From assembly GCF_028010285.1 (NCBI RefSeq), contig NZ_CP116304.1, positions 4,294,501 through 4,358,500 on the forward strand: 64,000 bases of DNA. The letters are read 5' to 3'. A model generated the notes under the pieces. It was not told the origin of the DNA, did not search any database, and saw nothing but the letters and a program-made list of their open reading frames with translations. Source of the DNA: Pseudomonas sp. Q1-7 (lineage in GTDB: Bacteria > Pseudomonadota > Gammaproteobacteria > Pseudomonadales > Pseudomonadaceae). The number at the start of each line of letters is the position of its first letter. Position 1 is the stretch's first letter. Shown here in pieces: positions 26,627-35,625 of this stretch. Position numbers and translations under genes: made by a program.

Positions 26627-27114
26627 ATCCGCAGCTGCAATACCAGATCGAACAGTTCCTTTACGCGAAGTCCGCCCTGTGCGACGCCCAGGACTGGGAC
26701 GCCTACCTCGACCTGTTCGACGAGCAATGCGAATACCACCTGCCGCAGTGGGACTCCGAGCACGAGTACACGAAGGACCCGAAGCGCGGCATGTCGCTGA
26801 TCTACTACGCCAACCGCTCGGGCCTGGAAGACCGGGTGTTCCGCATTCGCACCGGCAAGGCCGCCTCGACCATCCCGATGCCGCGCACCCTGCACCAGAT
26901 CGGCAATGTGCGCATCGCCGAACGCGAGGACGGGCAACTGGAGGTGAAGGCCAACTGGCACACCCTCTACTACCGGCTGGGACAGAGCGAGCAGTTCTTC
27001 GGCTACGCCACCTACCACCTCAGGCCCGTCGGCGAGAGCTGGAAGATCACCCGCAAGCACATCGTGCTGCTGAACGACACCATCAACTCGGTGCTCGATT
27101 TCTACCACCTCTGA
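26623..27114 (+). CDS. antB: Anthranilate 1,2-dioxygenase small subunit
   Basis: A 163-residue beta subunit of a ring-hydroxylating oxygenase (SnoaL/NTF2-like cone fold). Characteristic text includes EQFLYAKSALCDAQDWDAYLDLF and the WKITRKHIVLLNDTINSVLDFYHL C-terminus. It packs with AntA in an alpha3-beta3 assembly and has a structural role. It overlaps antA by 4 bp and precedes antC by 19 bp. Confidence 0.93.
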   Translation: MNPQLQYQIEQFLYAKSALCDAQDWDAYLDLFDEQCEYHLPQWDSEHEYTKDPKRGMSLIYYANRSGLEDRVFRIRTGKAASTIPMPRTLHQIGNVRIAEREDGQLEVKANWHTLYYRLGQSEQFFGYATYHLRPVGESWKITRKHIVLLNDTINSVLDFYHL

Positions 27115-27133
27115 TCCACCGGATGTACGTGCC

Positions 27134-28159
27134 ATGAATCACAAGGTCGCCTTCAGTTTTGCCGACGGCAAAACCCTGTTCTTTCCCGTGAAGGGCAACG
27201 AAATCCTGCTCGACGCCGCCCTGCGCAACGGCATCAACATCCCGCTGGACTGCCGCGAGGGCGTCTGCGGCACCTGCATGGGACGTTGCGAGTCCGGCAG
27301 CTACGAAATGGACTATGTGGACGACGAAGCCCTGTCGGCCAAGGACCTGGAGCAGCGCAAGATGCTCACCTGCCAGACCCGCGTGCAGTCCGACGCCTCC
27401 TTCTACTTCGACTTCGACTCGTCGCTCTGCGGCGCGTCGAAGACGGTGCAGGAGCGCGGCGTCGTCACCCACGTGGAACAGGTCTCGCCGACCACCGCCA
27501 TCCTCCACCTGGATGCCGGCGTCGACAGCCAGCAACTGGACTTCCTGCCGGGCCAGTACGCCCGCCTGCAGGTGCCGGGCACCGACGCCAGGCGCTCCTA
27601 TTCCTTCGCCAACCGGCCCAACGCCGAGAACAAGCTGCAGTTCCTCATTCGCCTGCTGCCGGACGGGGTGATGAGCAACTACATCCGCGAACGCTGCAAG
27701 GTGGGCGACGAGATCCGCTTCGAGGCCCCGTTGGGCGCCTTCTACATGCGCCACATCGCGAAGCCGCTGCTGCTGGTAGCCGGCGGCACCGGCCTGTCGG
27801 CGTTCCTCGGCATGCTCGACGACATCGCCGCGAACGGCGGCTGCGGCCAGCCGGTGCACCTCTATTACGGCGTGCGTCAGGTTGCCGACCTCTGCGAGTT
27901 GCACCGCATCCAGGGCTACGCCGCACGCATTCCGGGCTTCAGCTTCACCCCGGTGATCAGCGACGAAGGCCAGGATTGGGACGGCAAGCGCGGCTACGTG
28001 CCCGAGCACTTCGACGCCACCGCCCTGCGCGAGGCGCCCTTCGACATGTACCTCTGCGGCCCGCCACCGATGGTCGAGTCGGTGAAGGCCTGGCTCACGG
28101 AAAACGCCATCGACAACGGCCACCTGTATTTCGAGAAGTTCACCGAGAGCACTACCTGA
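27134..28159 (+). CDS. antC: Anthranilate 1,2-dioxygenase electron-transfer component
   Basis: A 341-residue class-IB reductase. The N-terminal plant-type [2Fe-2S] ferredoxin has C40, C45 and C48 in DCREGVCGTCMG and a fourth Cys in MLTCQTR. The FAD domain follows with RRSYSFANRP, then the NAD(P)H domain with LLLVAGGTGLSAFLGML and MYLCGPPPMVESV. It passes electrons from NADH to the AntA Rieske centre. It is the third gene of the antABC operon. Confidence 0.93.
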   Translation: MNHKVAFSFADGKTLFFPVKGNEILLDAALRNGINIPLDCREGVCGTCMGRCESGSYEMDYVDDEALSAKDLEQRKMLTCQTRVQSDASFYFDFDSSLCGASKTVQERGVVTHVEQVSPTTAILHLDAGVDSQQLDFLPGQYARLQVPGTDARRSYSFANRPNAENKLQFLIRLLPDGVMSNYIRERCKVGDEIRFEAPLGAFYMRHIAKPLLLVAGGTGLSAFLGMLDDIAANGGCGQPVHLYYGVRQVADLCELHRIQGYAARIPGFSFTPVISDEGQDWDGKRGYVPEHFDATALREAPFDMYLCGPPPMVESVKAWLTENAIDNGHLYFEKFTESTT

Positions 28160-28184
28160 GGACCGCCCCAGACCCATACGCATT

Positions 28185-28272
28185 CGTAGGATGGCGCGGG
28201 CGGCGTTCCGCTAGAGCGAAGCGAAACCCATCACCGCCATCGATGGGTTTCGCGGGCTCTACCCATGCTACG
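28185..28272. repeat. GTAGGATGG-family palindromic repeat
   Basis: An imperfect palindrome that begins CGTAGGATGG and ends ACCCATGCTACG, with an inner GCGAAACCCATC/GATGGGTTTCGC pair. It is related to the two copies near 39040-39212 and a decayed copy near 41591-41645. It sits between antC and the ABC transporter genes. Confidence 0.6.
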
Positions 28273-28387
28273 ACTTCAGCGCCGTGCCCATAACCACAAC
28301 AAATCGCTCCATCCGCTTAACCAAACTGCCCACACAACAACTAAGCAGGCCGGGTCACGACGGCACTGCGCAACCAAGGCGGTAACC

Positions 28388-29551
28388 ATGAAGAAGACCC
28401 TGAACCTTGCGATGCTCGGAGCCGCTCTGGCCTCCTCCCTTCCCGCCCTGGCACAGGACCCTGTGCGCATCGGCTTCATCACCACGCTATCCACGCCCGC
28501 CGGCTACCTCGGCGAGGACGCCCGCGACGCCTTCCGCCTGGCCATGGACCAGGAAGGCGGCAAGCTGGGCGGCATACCGGTGGAACTGGTGGTGGAGGAC
28601 GATGGCCTGCAGCCCGCCAAGGGCAAGCAGATCATCGACCGCATGAGCCTGGACGGCATCTCGCTCTACACCGGCGTGATGTTCTCCAACGTCCTCGCCG
28701 CCGTGGTCAACGGCGCTACCCAGGGCGACCGCTTCTACATCAGCACCAACGCCGCGCCGTCCAACCTGGCCGGCAAGCAGTGCAAGCCGAACTACTTCGC
28801 CGCGTCCTATCAGAACGACGTGCCCCACGAGATGGCCGGCGTCGCCGCCAACGACCTGGGCTACAAGAAGATGGTCATCCTCGCGCCCAACTATCAGGCC
28901 GGCCGCGACGCCCTGGCGGGCTTCAAGCGCACCTTCAAGGGCGAAGTCACCGAGATCTACACCAAGCTCAACCAGCTGGACTTCTCCGTGGAGCTGGCAC
29001 GCATCCGTGCGCAGAACCCCGACGCGGTGTTCCAGTTCCACCCCGGCGGCGGCGGCATCAACTTCGCCAAGCAGTACGGCAGCGCCGGGCTGGGCAAGAG
29101 CATCCCGATGGTAGTGCCGGTGTTCTCCATGGACGAGCGCATGCTGGCCGCCACCGGCAACGTGGCCGAAGGCGTGAACGTGGTCAGCGGCTGGAACCCG
29201 CAGTCCGATACCCCGGCCAACCTGGCCTTCGTCAAGGCCTTCACCGAGAAGTACAAGCGCGCGCCAACCATGTACGCCGCCCAGGGCTACGACACCGCGC
29301 GCCTGATCGGCTCGGCGCTGAAGGCCACCAGCGGCAGCCTCGACGATGCCGACGCCTTCCGCGCCGCCCTGCGCGAGGCGCGCTTCGAGTCGGTGCGCGG
29401 CGACTTCCGCTTCGGCAGCAACCAGCACGCAGTGATCGACTGGCACCTGCTCAAGGTCCAGACCGGTGCCGACGGGACGCTCACCGAAGTGCCGGTGAAG
29501 ACCATCGCCAAGGCCCAGGTGGACAGCTACGCGCCCCAGTGCCCGCTCTGA
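28388..29551 (+). CDS. HAAT-type ABC substrate-binding protein (anthranilate locus)
   Basis: A 387-residue periplasmic binding protein of the branched-chain amino acid/aromatic acid family. The signal peptide MKKTLNLAMLGAALASSLPALA is followed by mature QDPVRIGFITTLSTPAGYLGEDARDAF. IDRMSLDGISLYTGVMFSN and PNYQAGRDALAGFKRTF are typical Peripla_BP_6 segments. It is followed by two permeases and two ATPases, making a complete importer. Proximity to antABC suggests anthranilate or another aromatic acid as the ligand. The 5' leader is unusually CA-rich (28290-28360). Confidence 0.9.
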   Translation: MKKTLNLAMLGAALASSLPALAQDPVRIGFITTLSTPAGYLGEDARDAFRLAMDQEGGKLGGIPVELVVEDDGLQPAKGKQIIDRMSLDGISLYTGVMFSNVLAAVVNGATQGDRFYISTNAAPSNLAGKQCKPNYFAASYQNDVPHEMAGVAANDLGYKKMVILAPNYQAGRDALAGFKRTFKGEVTEIYTKLNQLDFSVELARIRAQNPDAVFQFHPGGGGINFAKQYGSAGLGKSIPMVVPVFSMDERMLAATGNVAEGVNVVSGWNPQSDTPANLAFVKAFTEKYKRAPTMYAAQGYDTARLIGSALKATSGSLDDADAFRAALREARFESVRGDFRFGSNQHAVIDWHLLKVQTGADGTLTEVPVKTIAKAQVDSYAPQCPL

Positions 29552-29569
29552 TCCCCCGCTGATCCTCCA

Positions 29570-29591
29570 GCCCGCCGGGTTCCCGGCGGGC
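29570..29591 (+). terminator. Hairpin between binding protein and permease genes
   Basis: GCCCGCCGGG at 29570-29579 pairs perfectly with CCCGGCGGGC at 29582-29591. It is located in the 60-bp gap after the substrate-binding gene. Such a structure commonly stabilises or partly terminates the 5' message, so that the binding protein is made in excess over the membrane subunits. Confidence 0.6.
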
Positions 29592-29611
29592 CTTCACCGC
29601 AGGACTTCGCC

Positions 29612-30523
29612 ATGCTGTTGCTCGAACAACTTCTCAACGGCCTGCAGTACAGCGCCTTGCTGTTCCTGCTCGCCTCCGGCCTGACGCTGATCTTCGGCAT
29701 CATGGGCGTCATCAACCTCGCCCACGGCGCCTTCTACATGGTCGGTGCCTTCTGTGCCGCCTACACCGCCATCGCCAGCGGCTCCTTCTGGCTCGGAGGC
29801 CTGGCCGCCCTCGCCGGCGCCGCGCTCTACGGCCTGGTGATCGAGACCGGCGTCATCCGCCGGCTGTACAACCGCGATCACCTGGACCAGGTGCTGGCCA
29901 CCCTGGCCGTGGTGTTCTTCACCAACGAACTCATCACCCTGCTGTTCGGCCGCAGCCCGCCGGCCATGCCGACACCCGACTGGTACAGCGCCTTCGTGGA
30001 GGTACTGCCGGGCCTGATGTACCCGGTGAGCCGCCTGCTGTTCATCGGCGCCGGCCTGCTGGTGGCGCTCGGCATGTGGCTGCTGATCAACCATACGCGG
30101 CTGGGGATGCTGATCCGCGCCGGTGCCGACGACCACGAAATGGTCGGCGCCCTGGGTGTGAACATTTCGCGCCTGTACACCCTGGTGTTCGTCTTCGGCT
30201 GCATGCTCTGCGGCCTGGCGGGTTTCATGGCCGCGCCGCTGCTCTCGGTGGAGATCGGCATGGGCGAGAAGGTGCTGATCACCACCTTCGTGGTGATAGT
30301 CGTCGGCGGCGTCGGCTCGGTGCGCGGCGCCCTGGTCGGCGCCCTGCTGATCGGCATGGTCGACAGCCTGGGCCGTGCCTACATCCCACCGCTGCTGGAC
30401 CAGTTGCTGCCCGCCGACGTGAGCGGAGCGCTTGCCGCCGGCCTGATTTCCGCCAGCGCCTACATCGTCATGGCCCTGGTGCTGCTGGTGCGTCCGCGCG
30501 GCCTGCTGCCGGCCCGCGCCTGA
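29612..30523 (+). CDS. HAAT ABC permease, LivH type
   Basis: A 303-residue inner-membrane permease with about eight hydrophobic helices. LivH-type text includes LQYSALLFLLASGLTLIFGIMGVINLAHGAFYM and the conserved VVIVVGGVGSVRGALVGALLIG loop that contacts the ATPase. It is the first of two permeases of the importer next to antABC; the second starts 10 bp downstream. Confidence 0.92.
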   Translation: MLLLEQLLNGLQYSALLFLLASGLTLIFGIMGVINLAHGAFYMVGAFCAAYTAIASGSFWLGGLAALAGAALYGLVIETGVIRRLYNRDHLDQVLATLAVVFFTNELITLLFGRSPPAMPTPDWYSAFVEVLPGLMYPVSRLLFIGAGLLVALGMWLLINHTRLGMLIRAGADDHEMVGALGVNISRLYTLVFVFGCMLCGLAGFMAAPLLSVEIGMGEKVLITTFVVIVVGGVGSVRGALVGALLIGMVDSLGRAYIPPLLDQLLPADVSGALAAGLISASAYIVMALVLLVRPRGLLPARA

Positions 30524-30533
30524 GGAGAACCCC

Positions 30534-31553
30534 ATGTCCCGTCGAATCATCATCGACCTGGCCTGCCTGGCCACCTTCGCGCTGATGCCGCTGCTGGCGG
30601 CGCTGCTCGACGAACCCTTCCTGGTCAGCCTGTTCACCCGCCTGGCCATCTACGGCATGGCCGCCGCCAGCCTGGACCTGCTGATCGGCTATGGCGCCCT
30701 GGTCAGCTTCGGCCATGCCGCCTTCTTCGGCCTGGGCGGCTACGTGGTGGGCATCGTCGCCTTCCATACCGCCCAGGGCATGCCGCTGTGGGGCTGGGAA
30801 GGCAGCAACAATGCACTGGTGGTCTGGCCGCTGGCCCTGCTCTGCTGTGCCCTGTTCGGCCTGGTGATGGGCTACCTGTCGCTGCGCACCAGCGGCGTGC
30901 AGTTCATCATGATCACCCTGGCGTTCAGCCAGATGCTCTACTTCATCCTCGGTTCGCTGTCGCTCTACGGTGGCGATGACGGCACCCTGCTGAACGAGCG
31001 CAACAGCCTGCCTGGCCTCGACCTGAACGACGCCAACCAGTTCTATTACGTCTGCGTGGCCCTGCTGGTGGCCTGGCTGCTGTTCTGCCGGCGCCTGGTG
31101 GGATCGCGCTTCGGTTTCGTCCTGCGCGGCCTCAAGCAGAGCGAGCGGCGCACCATCAGCCTTGGCCTCAAGCCCGTGCGCTACCGCCTCACCGCCTTCG
31201 TCATCGCCGGCCTCGGCGCCGGCCTGGCCGGGGTGCTCTGGGCGAACTACGCGCTGTTCGTCAGCCCCGACATGGCGTCCTGGCAGAAGTCCGGCGAGCT
31301 GATGGCCATGGTCATCCTCGGCGGTGTCGGCAGCCTGCTCGGCCCGGTGCTGGGCGCGGCCGTCTACCTGGGCCTGGAACAACTGCTGAGCCTGTGGACG
31401 GAACACTGGCTGCTGATCTTCGGCCCGCTGCTCCTGCTGGTGGTGCTGTTCGGCCGCCAGGGCCTTTACGGCCTGTTGCTGGCCGGCCAGCGGCCGCGCA
31501 AGGCCGCCGCCAGGCCCACGCCCGTCGCCACCGCCCGCGAGGTGCATCCATGA
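30534..31553 (+). CDS. HAAT ABC permease, LivM type
   Basis: A 339-residue permease. LivM-type text includes LLIGYGALVSFGHAAFFGLGGYVVG and MVILGGVGSLLGPVLGAAVYLGLEQLL. The stop codon overlaps the ATG of the following ATPase (ATGA). It pairs with the LivH-type subunit in the membrane. Confidence 0.92.
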   Translation: MSRRIIIDLACLATFALMPLLAALLDEPFLVSLFTRLAIYGMAAASLDLLIGYGALVSFGHAAFFGLGGYVVGIVAFHTAQGMPLWGWEGSNNALVVWPLALLCCALFGLVMGYLSLRTSGVQFIMITLAFSQMLYFILGSLSLYGGDDGTLLNERNSLPGLDLNDANQFYYVCVALLVAWLLFCRRLVGSRFGFVLRGLKQSERRTISLGLKPVRYRLTAFVIAGLGAGLAGVLWANYALFVSPDMASWQKSGELMAMVILGGVGSLLGPVLGAAVYLGLEQLLSLWTEHWLLIFGPLLLLVVLFGRQGLYGLLLAGQRPRKAAARPTPVATAREVHP

Positions 31554-32299
31554 GCGCGCAACTGTCGATCCGTGGCCTGGAAAAGGCCTTCGGCGCGGTG
31601 AAGGCCACCAACGGCGCCAACCTGGAGCTGGCCGCCGGCGAGCTGCACGCCATCATCGGCCCCAACGGCGCCGGCAAGTCCACGTTGATCTCGCAGATCG
31701 CCGGGGAAATCCGCCCGGACAAGGGGCAGATCCTCTTCGCCGGCCGGGACATCACCGCCGTGCCGGCCCATGAGCGTCCACGCCTGGGCCTGGCGCGCTC
31801 CTTCCAGGTCAGCCAGCTGTACCCGGACTTCAGCCTGCTGGAGAACGTCGCCGTGGCCATCGCCGCCCGCGAGGGCAAGAGCTTCGGCATGTGGAGCCCG
31901 CTGTCCCGCGACCGCCGCCTGCTCGACCCGGCGCGCGGCTACCTGGAGCAGGTAGGCCTGGGCCCGCGCGCCGCAGACCGGGTGAGCGAGCTGTCCCACG
32001 GCGAACGCCGCCAGCTGGAACTGGCCCTGGCGCTGGCCCAGGAAGCCTCGGTGCTGCTGCTGGACGAACCCATGGCCGGCATGGGCGCGGAGGAATCCGC
32101 GCGCATGACCGAGCTGCTGATGTCGCTCAAGGGCCGCTACGCCATCCTGCTGGTGGAGCACGACATGGACGCGGTGTTCGCCCTGGCCGACCGCATCACC
32201 GTACTGGTCTACGGCCAGACCATCCTCACCGGCACCGTCGAGGAAGTCCGCAGCAACGCGCAGGTCCGCGCGGCCTACCTGGGAGAAGAACATGCTTGA
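31550..32299 (+). CDS. HAAT ABC ATPase, LivG type
   Basis: A 249-residue ATP-binding subunit. Walker A is GPNGAGKST, the signature region is LSHGERRQLELALAL, Walker B is VLLLDEPMAGMG and the switch His is in LVEHDMDAV. ATG 31550 was chosen because it overlaps the LivM stop. The 3' end overlaps the LivF start by 8 bp. Confidence 0.93.
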   Translation: MSAQLSIRGLEKAFGAVKATNGANLELAAGELHAIIGPNGAGKSTLISQIAGEIRPDKGQILFAGRDITAVPAHERPRLGLARSFQVSQLYPDFSLLENVAVAIAAREGKSFGMWSPLSRDRRLLDPARGYLEQVGLGPRAADRVSELSHGERRQLELALALAQEASVLLLDEPMAGMGAEESARMTELLMSLKGRYAILLVEHDMDAVFALADRITVLVYGQTILTGTVEEVRSNAQVRAAYLGEEHA

Positions 32300-32981
32300 A
32301 GTCAGTGGATTGCAGGCCGGCTACGGCCTGAGCCAGGTGCTGTTCGACATGCACCTGAAGATCGACCGGGGCGAGGTGGTCTCGCTGATCGGGCGCAACG
32401 GCATGGGCAAGACCACCACGGTGAAATCCATCATGGGCCTGCTCAAGCCCAGCGCCGGGAGCATCCGCATCCAGGGTACGGAAATGCGCGGCGCCACGCC
32501 CTACCGCATCGCCCAGGCCGGTCTCGGCCTGGTGCCGGAAGGCCGCCGCGCCTTCGGCAGTCTGAGCGTGAAGGAAAACCTGCTGGCCACCGCCAGCAAG
32601 GGCGGAAAATGGGATCTCAAGCGCATCTACGCGCTGTTCCCACGCCTGGAGGAACGCCAGGAGCAGTTGTCGAAGACCCTCTCCGGCGGCGAGCAGCAGA
32701 TGCTGGTGGTGGGCCGCGCGCTGATGACCAATCCGCAGTTGCTGATCCTCGACGAAGCCACCGAGGGCCTGGCCCCAGTGATCCGCGAAACCATCTGGAA
32801 CTGCCTGGCCAGTCTCAAGGCCGAGGGCGAGACCATCCTGGTGATCGACAAGAACCTCAAGGAGATGGCGCGGGTGGTCGACCGCCACCACATCATCGAG
32901 AAGGGCCGACAGGTCTGGCAGGGCACGCCGGAGCAATTGGCCGCGACACCGGAGCTGTCGCACCGCTACCTGGGCGTCTGA
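32292..32981 (+). CDS. HAAT ABC ATPase, LivF type
   Basis: A 229-residue ATP-binding subunit. Walker A is GRNGMGKTT, the signature is LSGGEQQML, Walker B is LLILDEATEGLAP. LGLVPEGRRAFGSLSVKENL is the typical LivF segment. It completes the importer: one binding protein, two permeases, two ATPases. Confidence 0.93.
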   Translation: MLEVSGLQAGYGLSQVLFDMHLKIDRGEVVSLIGRNGMGKTTTVKSIMGLLKPSAGSIRIQGTEMRGATPYRIAQAGLGLVPEGRRAFGSLSVKENLLATASKGGKWDLKRIYALFPRLEERQEQLSKTLSGGEQQMLVVGRALMTNPQLLILDEATEGLAPVIRETIWNCLASLKAEGETILVIDKNLKEMARVVDRHHIIEKGRQVWQGTPEQLAATPELSHRYLGV

Positions 32982-33109
32982 GCGACGCCTTAATTCCCGG
33001 CCCGTAGTCACGACGGACCGGCCACCCGACGCAACCGCCTCCCGCCGGCCCGCAGAGAAGCCGGCAGAGGACGGCTGCGCCTGAAAATCAGAAGAAGAAG
33101 AGTCCAGAG

Positions 33110-34363
33110 ATGATCGACAAGTCCCGTGTGTTACCCCTCCTTGTGAGCACCCTCCCCCTCAGCGCGCTGGCCGCGGAATCCAGCTTCATCGACGACGCCA
33201 GCGCCACCCTGCAGCTGCGCAACTACTACTTCAGCCGCGATTTCTCCGGCATCGTCGGGCCGAACAAGCAGTCCAGGGCCGAGGAGTGGGCGCAAGGCTT
33301 CATCCTCAACATCAAGTCCGGCTATACGCCGGGACCGGTAGGTTTCGGCCTGGACGCCATAGGCACCCTGGGCCTCAAGCTCGACAGCAGCCCCGACCGG
33401 GTCAACACCGGCCTGCTGCCGGTCAAGGAAGACGGCGAGGCGGCGGACGACTACAGCCGTCTCGGCGTGGCCGCGAAGATGCGTGTTTCCAAGACCGAAC
33501 TGAAAGTGGGCGAACTGCAACCCAACCTGCCGGTGCTGATGTTCAGCGACATCCGCCTGCTGCCGCCGAGCTACCAGGGCGCCAGCCTCGTCTCCAGCGA
33601 AATCACCGGACTGACGCTGCAGGGTGGCCACCTCACCGGCACCAGCCTGCGCAACGAGGCCGGCGACGACAAGCTCCAGGCCCAGATCGGCTACCAGCCG
33701 CAACGCCAGGCCTCCTCCGATGCCTTCAACTACGCCGGCGCCGACTACGCCTTCAATGGCAACCGCACCAGCCTGGGCGCCTGGTATGCGCAGCTGGAAG
33801 ACATCTACGACCAGCGCCTGATCAGCCTCAAGCACGCCGAGCCGGTGGGTGACTGGGTGTTGGGCGCCAACCTGGGCTTCTACGACTCCGGCGAGGACGG
33901 CAAGCACCTGATCGGCAAGGTGGACAACCAGGCGTTCTATTCCCTGCTGTCGGCCAGGCGCGGCGGCCACACCGTCTATGTCGGCTACCAGGCGATGTTC
34001 GGCGACCAGGGCTTCCCCAAGGTATTTGCCAATATCACCCCGCTGGGCAACGAGGTACCCACCTACGAATTCGCCTCGGCCGACGAGCGTTCCTGGCAGG
34101 TTCGCCACGACTACGACTTCGCCGCCCTCGGCATGCCCGGCCTGACCACCACGCTGCGCTACATCCGGGGGGACAACGTCGACACCGGCCGTGGCTTCGA
34201 AGGCGAGGATTGGGAACGCGACCTGGACATCGGTTACGTCATCCAGAGCGGAAGCCTCAAGGGCCTGGGCGTGCGCATCCGCAATGTCACCGCGCGCTCC
34301 AACTACCGCACCGACGTCAACGAGAACCGGCTGATCCTCAATTACACCCTGGCGCTGTTCTAG
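33110..34363 (+). CDS. OprD-family outer-membrane porin (anthranilate locus)
   Basis: A 417-residue outer-membrane channel. A signal peptide ([16 protein letters not shown]) precedes a beta-strand-rich barrel. OprD-family marks are [14 protein letters not shown] near the N-terminus, [21 protein letters not shown], and the C-terminal [14 protein letters not shown] ending in Phe for BAM recognition. The leader contains AAGAAGAAG immediately before the start, a possible Hfq/Crc site. It probably passes the aromatic acid used by the neighbouring ABC importer and ant genes. Confidence 0.9.
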   Translation: MIDKSRVLPLLVSTLPLSALAAESSFIDDASATLQLRNYYFSRDFSGIVGPNKQSRAEEWAQGFILNIKSGYTPGPVGFGLDAIGTLGLKLDSSPDRVNTGLLPVKEDGEAADDYSRLGVAAKMRVSKTELKVGELQPNLPVLMFSDIRLLPPSYQGASLVSSEITGLTLQGGHLTGTSLRNEAGDDKLQAQIGYQPQRQASSDAFNYAGADYAFNGNRTSLGAWYAQLEDIYDQRLISLKHAEPVGDWVLGANLGFYDSGEDGKHLIGKVDNQAFYSLLSARRGGHTVYVGYQAMFGDQGFPKVFANITPLGNEVPTYEFASADERSWQVRHDYDFAALGMPGLTTTLRYIRGDNVDTGRGFEGEDWERDLDIGYVIQSGSLKGLGVRIRNVTARSNYRTDVNENRLILNYTLALF

Positions 34364-34368
34364 GACCT

Positions 34369-34467
34369 GTGGGGGCGAATTCATTCGCGATGCAGACCGC
34401 AGGACTGCCCCTTTAGCCTCACCTGGGGGGCACTGCGTGCCCCTTTGCGATTGAAATCGCCCCCACA
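34369..34467. repeat. Palindromic repeat family A, copy 1 (99 bp)
   Basis: Outer arms are TGTGGGGGCGA and TCGCCCCCACA. Between them lie GAATTCATTCGC, an inner hairpin around GCAGACCGCAGGACTGC and a second hairpin GGGGGGCACTGCGTGCCCC. The right side carries the GATTGAAATCGC variant rather than GAATGAATTCGC. It lies between the convergent porin and hydrolase genes. Confidence 0.75.
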
Positions 34468-34486
34468 ACAAGTAGGCACCTGCGAC

Positions 34487-35350
34487 TTACAACCCCATCA
34501 ATTCCATCACCGCCCGATACAGCGGCGTCCCCGGTTGCCCCAGCTCCAGCACCACATCGAAGTGGTTCCTGCCCGGCGCTTCGACGAAGCGTCCGGCCAG
34601 GCCGCGCGCGGTCCAGGCATCGAGGAACGCGTGGCTCTGGCGAGCGAACTCGGCGGTTTCCAGGGCCCCGTAGCTGATCATCAGTTCGGCGCCCCGCGCG
34701 GGCAGGTGGAAGGCCGGGCTGTTGCGCTGCGCCGCCGCCGCGTCCATGCCCATCCAGTCGTTGATATGGGTGTCCAGCAGCGGATGCAGGTCGAACAGCC
34801 CGCTGATGGGCAGGGCGCCGCGCAGCACGTTGTCCGGTACGCCGTAGCGGGCGTGCCAGCCGCCCGCCAGGAGCATCCCGGTCAGATGCCCGCCCGCCGA
34901 GCTGCCACTGGCGTACAGCCGCTGCGGGTCGCCGCCGAACTCGGCGATGTGCCGGTGCAGCCAGGCCAGGGCGCGACGCACCTGGTCGACGATGTGGTCA
35001 AGGGTCACGGCGGGCGCCAGGTCGTAGTCCAGCACAACCACGCAGGCACCCGCGGCGGTCAGCGCTGGCGCCATGAACGCCGAATCGGCCTTGGACAGGG
35101 CCCGCCAGTAACCGCCATGGATAAACAGCAGCACCGGGGCATCCGGCCGCGCGGCAGGGAAGATATCCAGCCGCTCCCCGGGTCCCGGCCCATAGGCCAC
35201 ATCCTTGAAGCAGCGCAGCGTGGCGTGGGCGGCATCGCTCAGGGCGCGGTACTGGCGCGGATACTGGTCGAAATCCTCGACGCTGGCGCGGGCGTTGTAT
35301 TGCACGTCGAAATACGCGGCCCGTTCGGCCGGATCGCTGGGATGGGTCAT
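34487..35350 (-). CDS. Alpha/beta-hydrolase, kynurenine-formamidase-like
   Basis: A 287-residue esterase/lipase-type hydrolase. The oxyanion-hole motif is HGGYW (in LLFIHGGYWRAL), the nucleophile elbow is GSSAGG, and an acid and His are available near the C-terminus (GRNHFDVV). HGGYW, rather than the usual HGGG/HGGxF of hormone-sensitive-lipase relatives, is the hallmark of arylformamidase (kynurenine formamidase). The gene sits between the anthranilate and catechol genes, where N-formylkynurenine hydrolysis on the tryptophan-to-anthranilate route would make sense. Substrate assignment is inference. Confidence 0.72.
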   Translation of the reverse strand: MTHPSDPAERAAYFDVQYNARASVEDFDQYPRQYRALSDAAHATLRCFKDVAYGPGPGERLDIFPAARPDAPVLLFIHGGYWRALSKADSAFMAPALTAAGACVVVLDYDLAPAVTLDHIVDQVRRALAWLHRHIAEFGGDPQRLYASGSSAGGHLTGMLLAGGWHARYGVPDNVLRGALPISGLFDLHPLLDTHINDWMGMDAAAAQRNSPAFHLPARGAELMISYGALETAEFARQSHAFLDAWTARGLAGRFVEAPGRNHFDVVLELGQPGTPLYRAVMELMGL

Positions 35351-35560
35351 GGGTACCTCCGGTGGATTGTCCGAGGATTAGGCGGCAATCGGCGGCGGCG
35401 GGATATCCGGATAGTCGGGGATGGTTATCCGGGGAGTGAGACGGGATTGCTTCGCTACCTGTAAGCGCATTCATTCGCGAGAGACCGGGCGCGGGGCCAA
35501 CCACCCTCACCCCAACCCTCTGGGGTTGTCCGTGCAAACGGGTGTCTGGAGCGCACGCAT

Positions 35561-35585
35561 AAAAAAGCCGGCCAATCGGCCGGCT
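35561..35585 (-). terminator. Intrinsic terminator of catBCA
   Basis: On the minus strand a GC-rich stem (GCCGGCC pairing with GGCCGGC across a short loop) is followed by six T residues. It is about 40 bp after the catA stop codon, the expected end of the catBCA transcript. Confidence 0.88.
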
Positions 35586-35625
35586 CAAACAGCGGGGGAA
35601 CCAGCCTCCCCGCCAAGACGGTGAC

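Noticed and set aside
25232-28159. Benzoate dioxygenase (benABC) as the identity of the oxygenase
   Set aside because: The large-subunit N-terminus and the adjacent AraC-type AntR favour anthranilate dioxygenase. No benD or benK follows, and an importer of a different type comes next.
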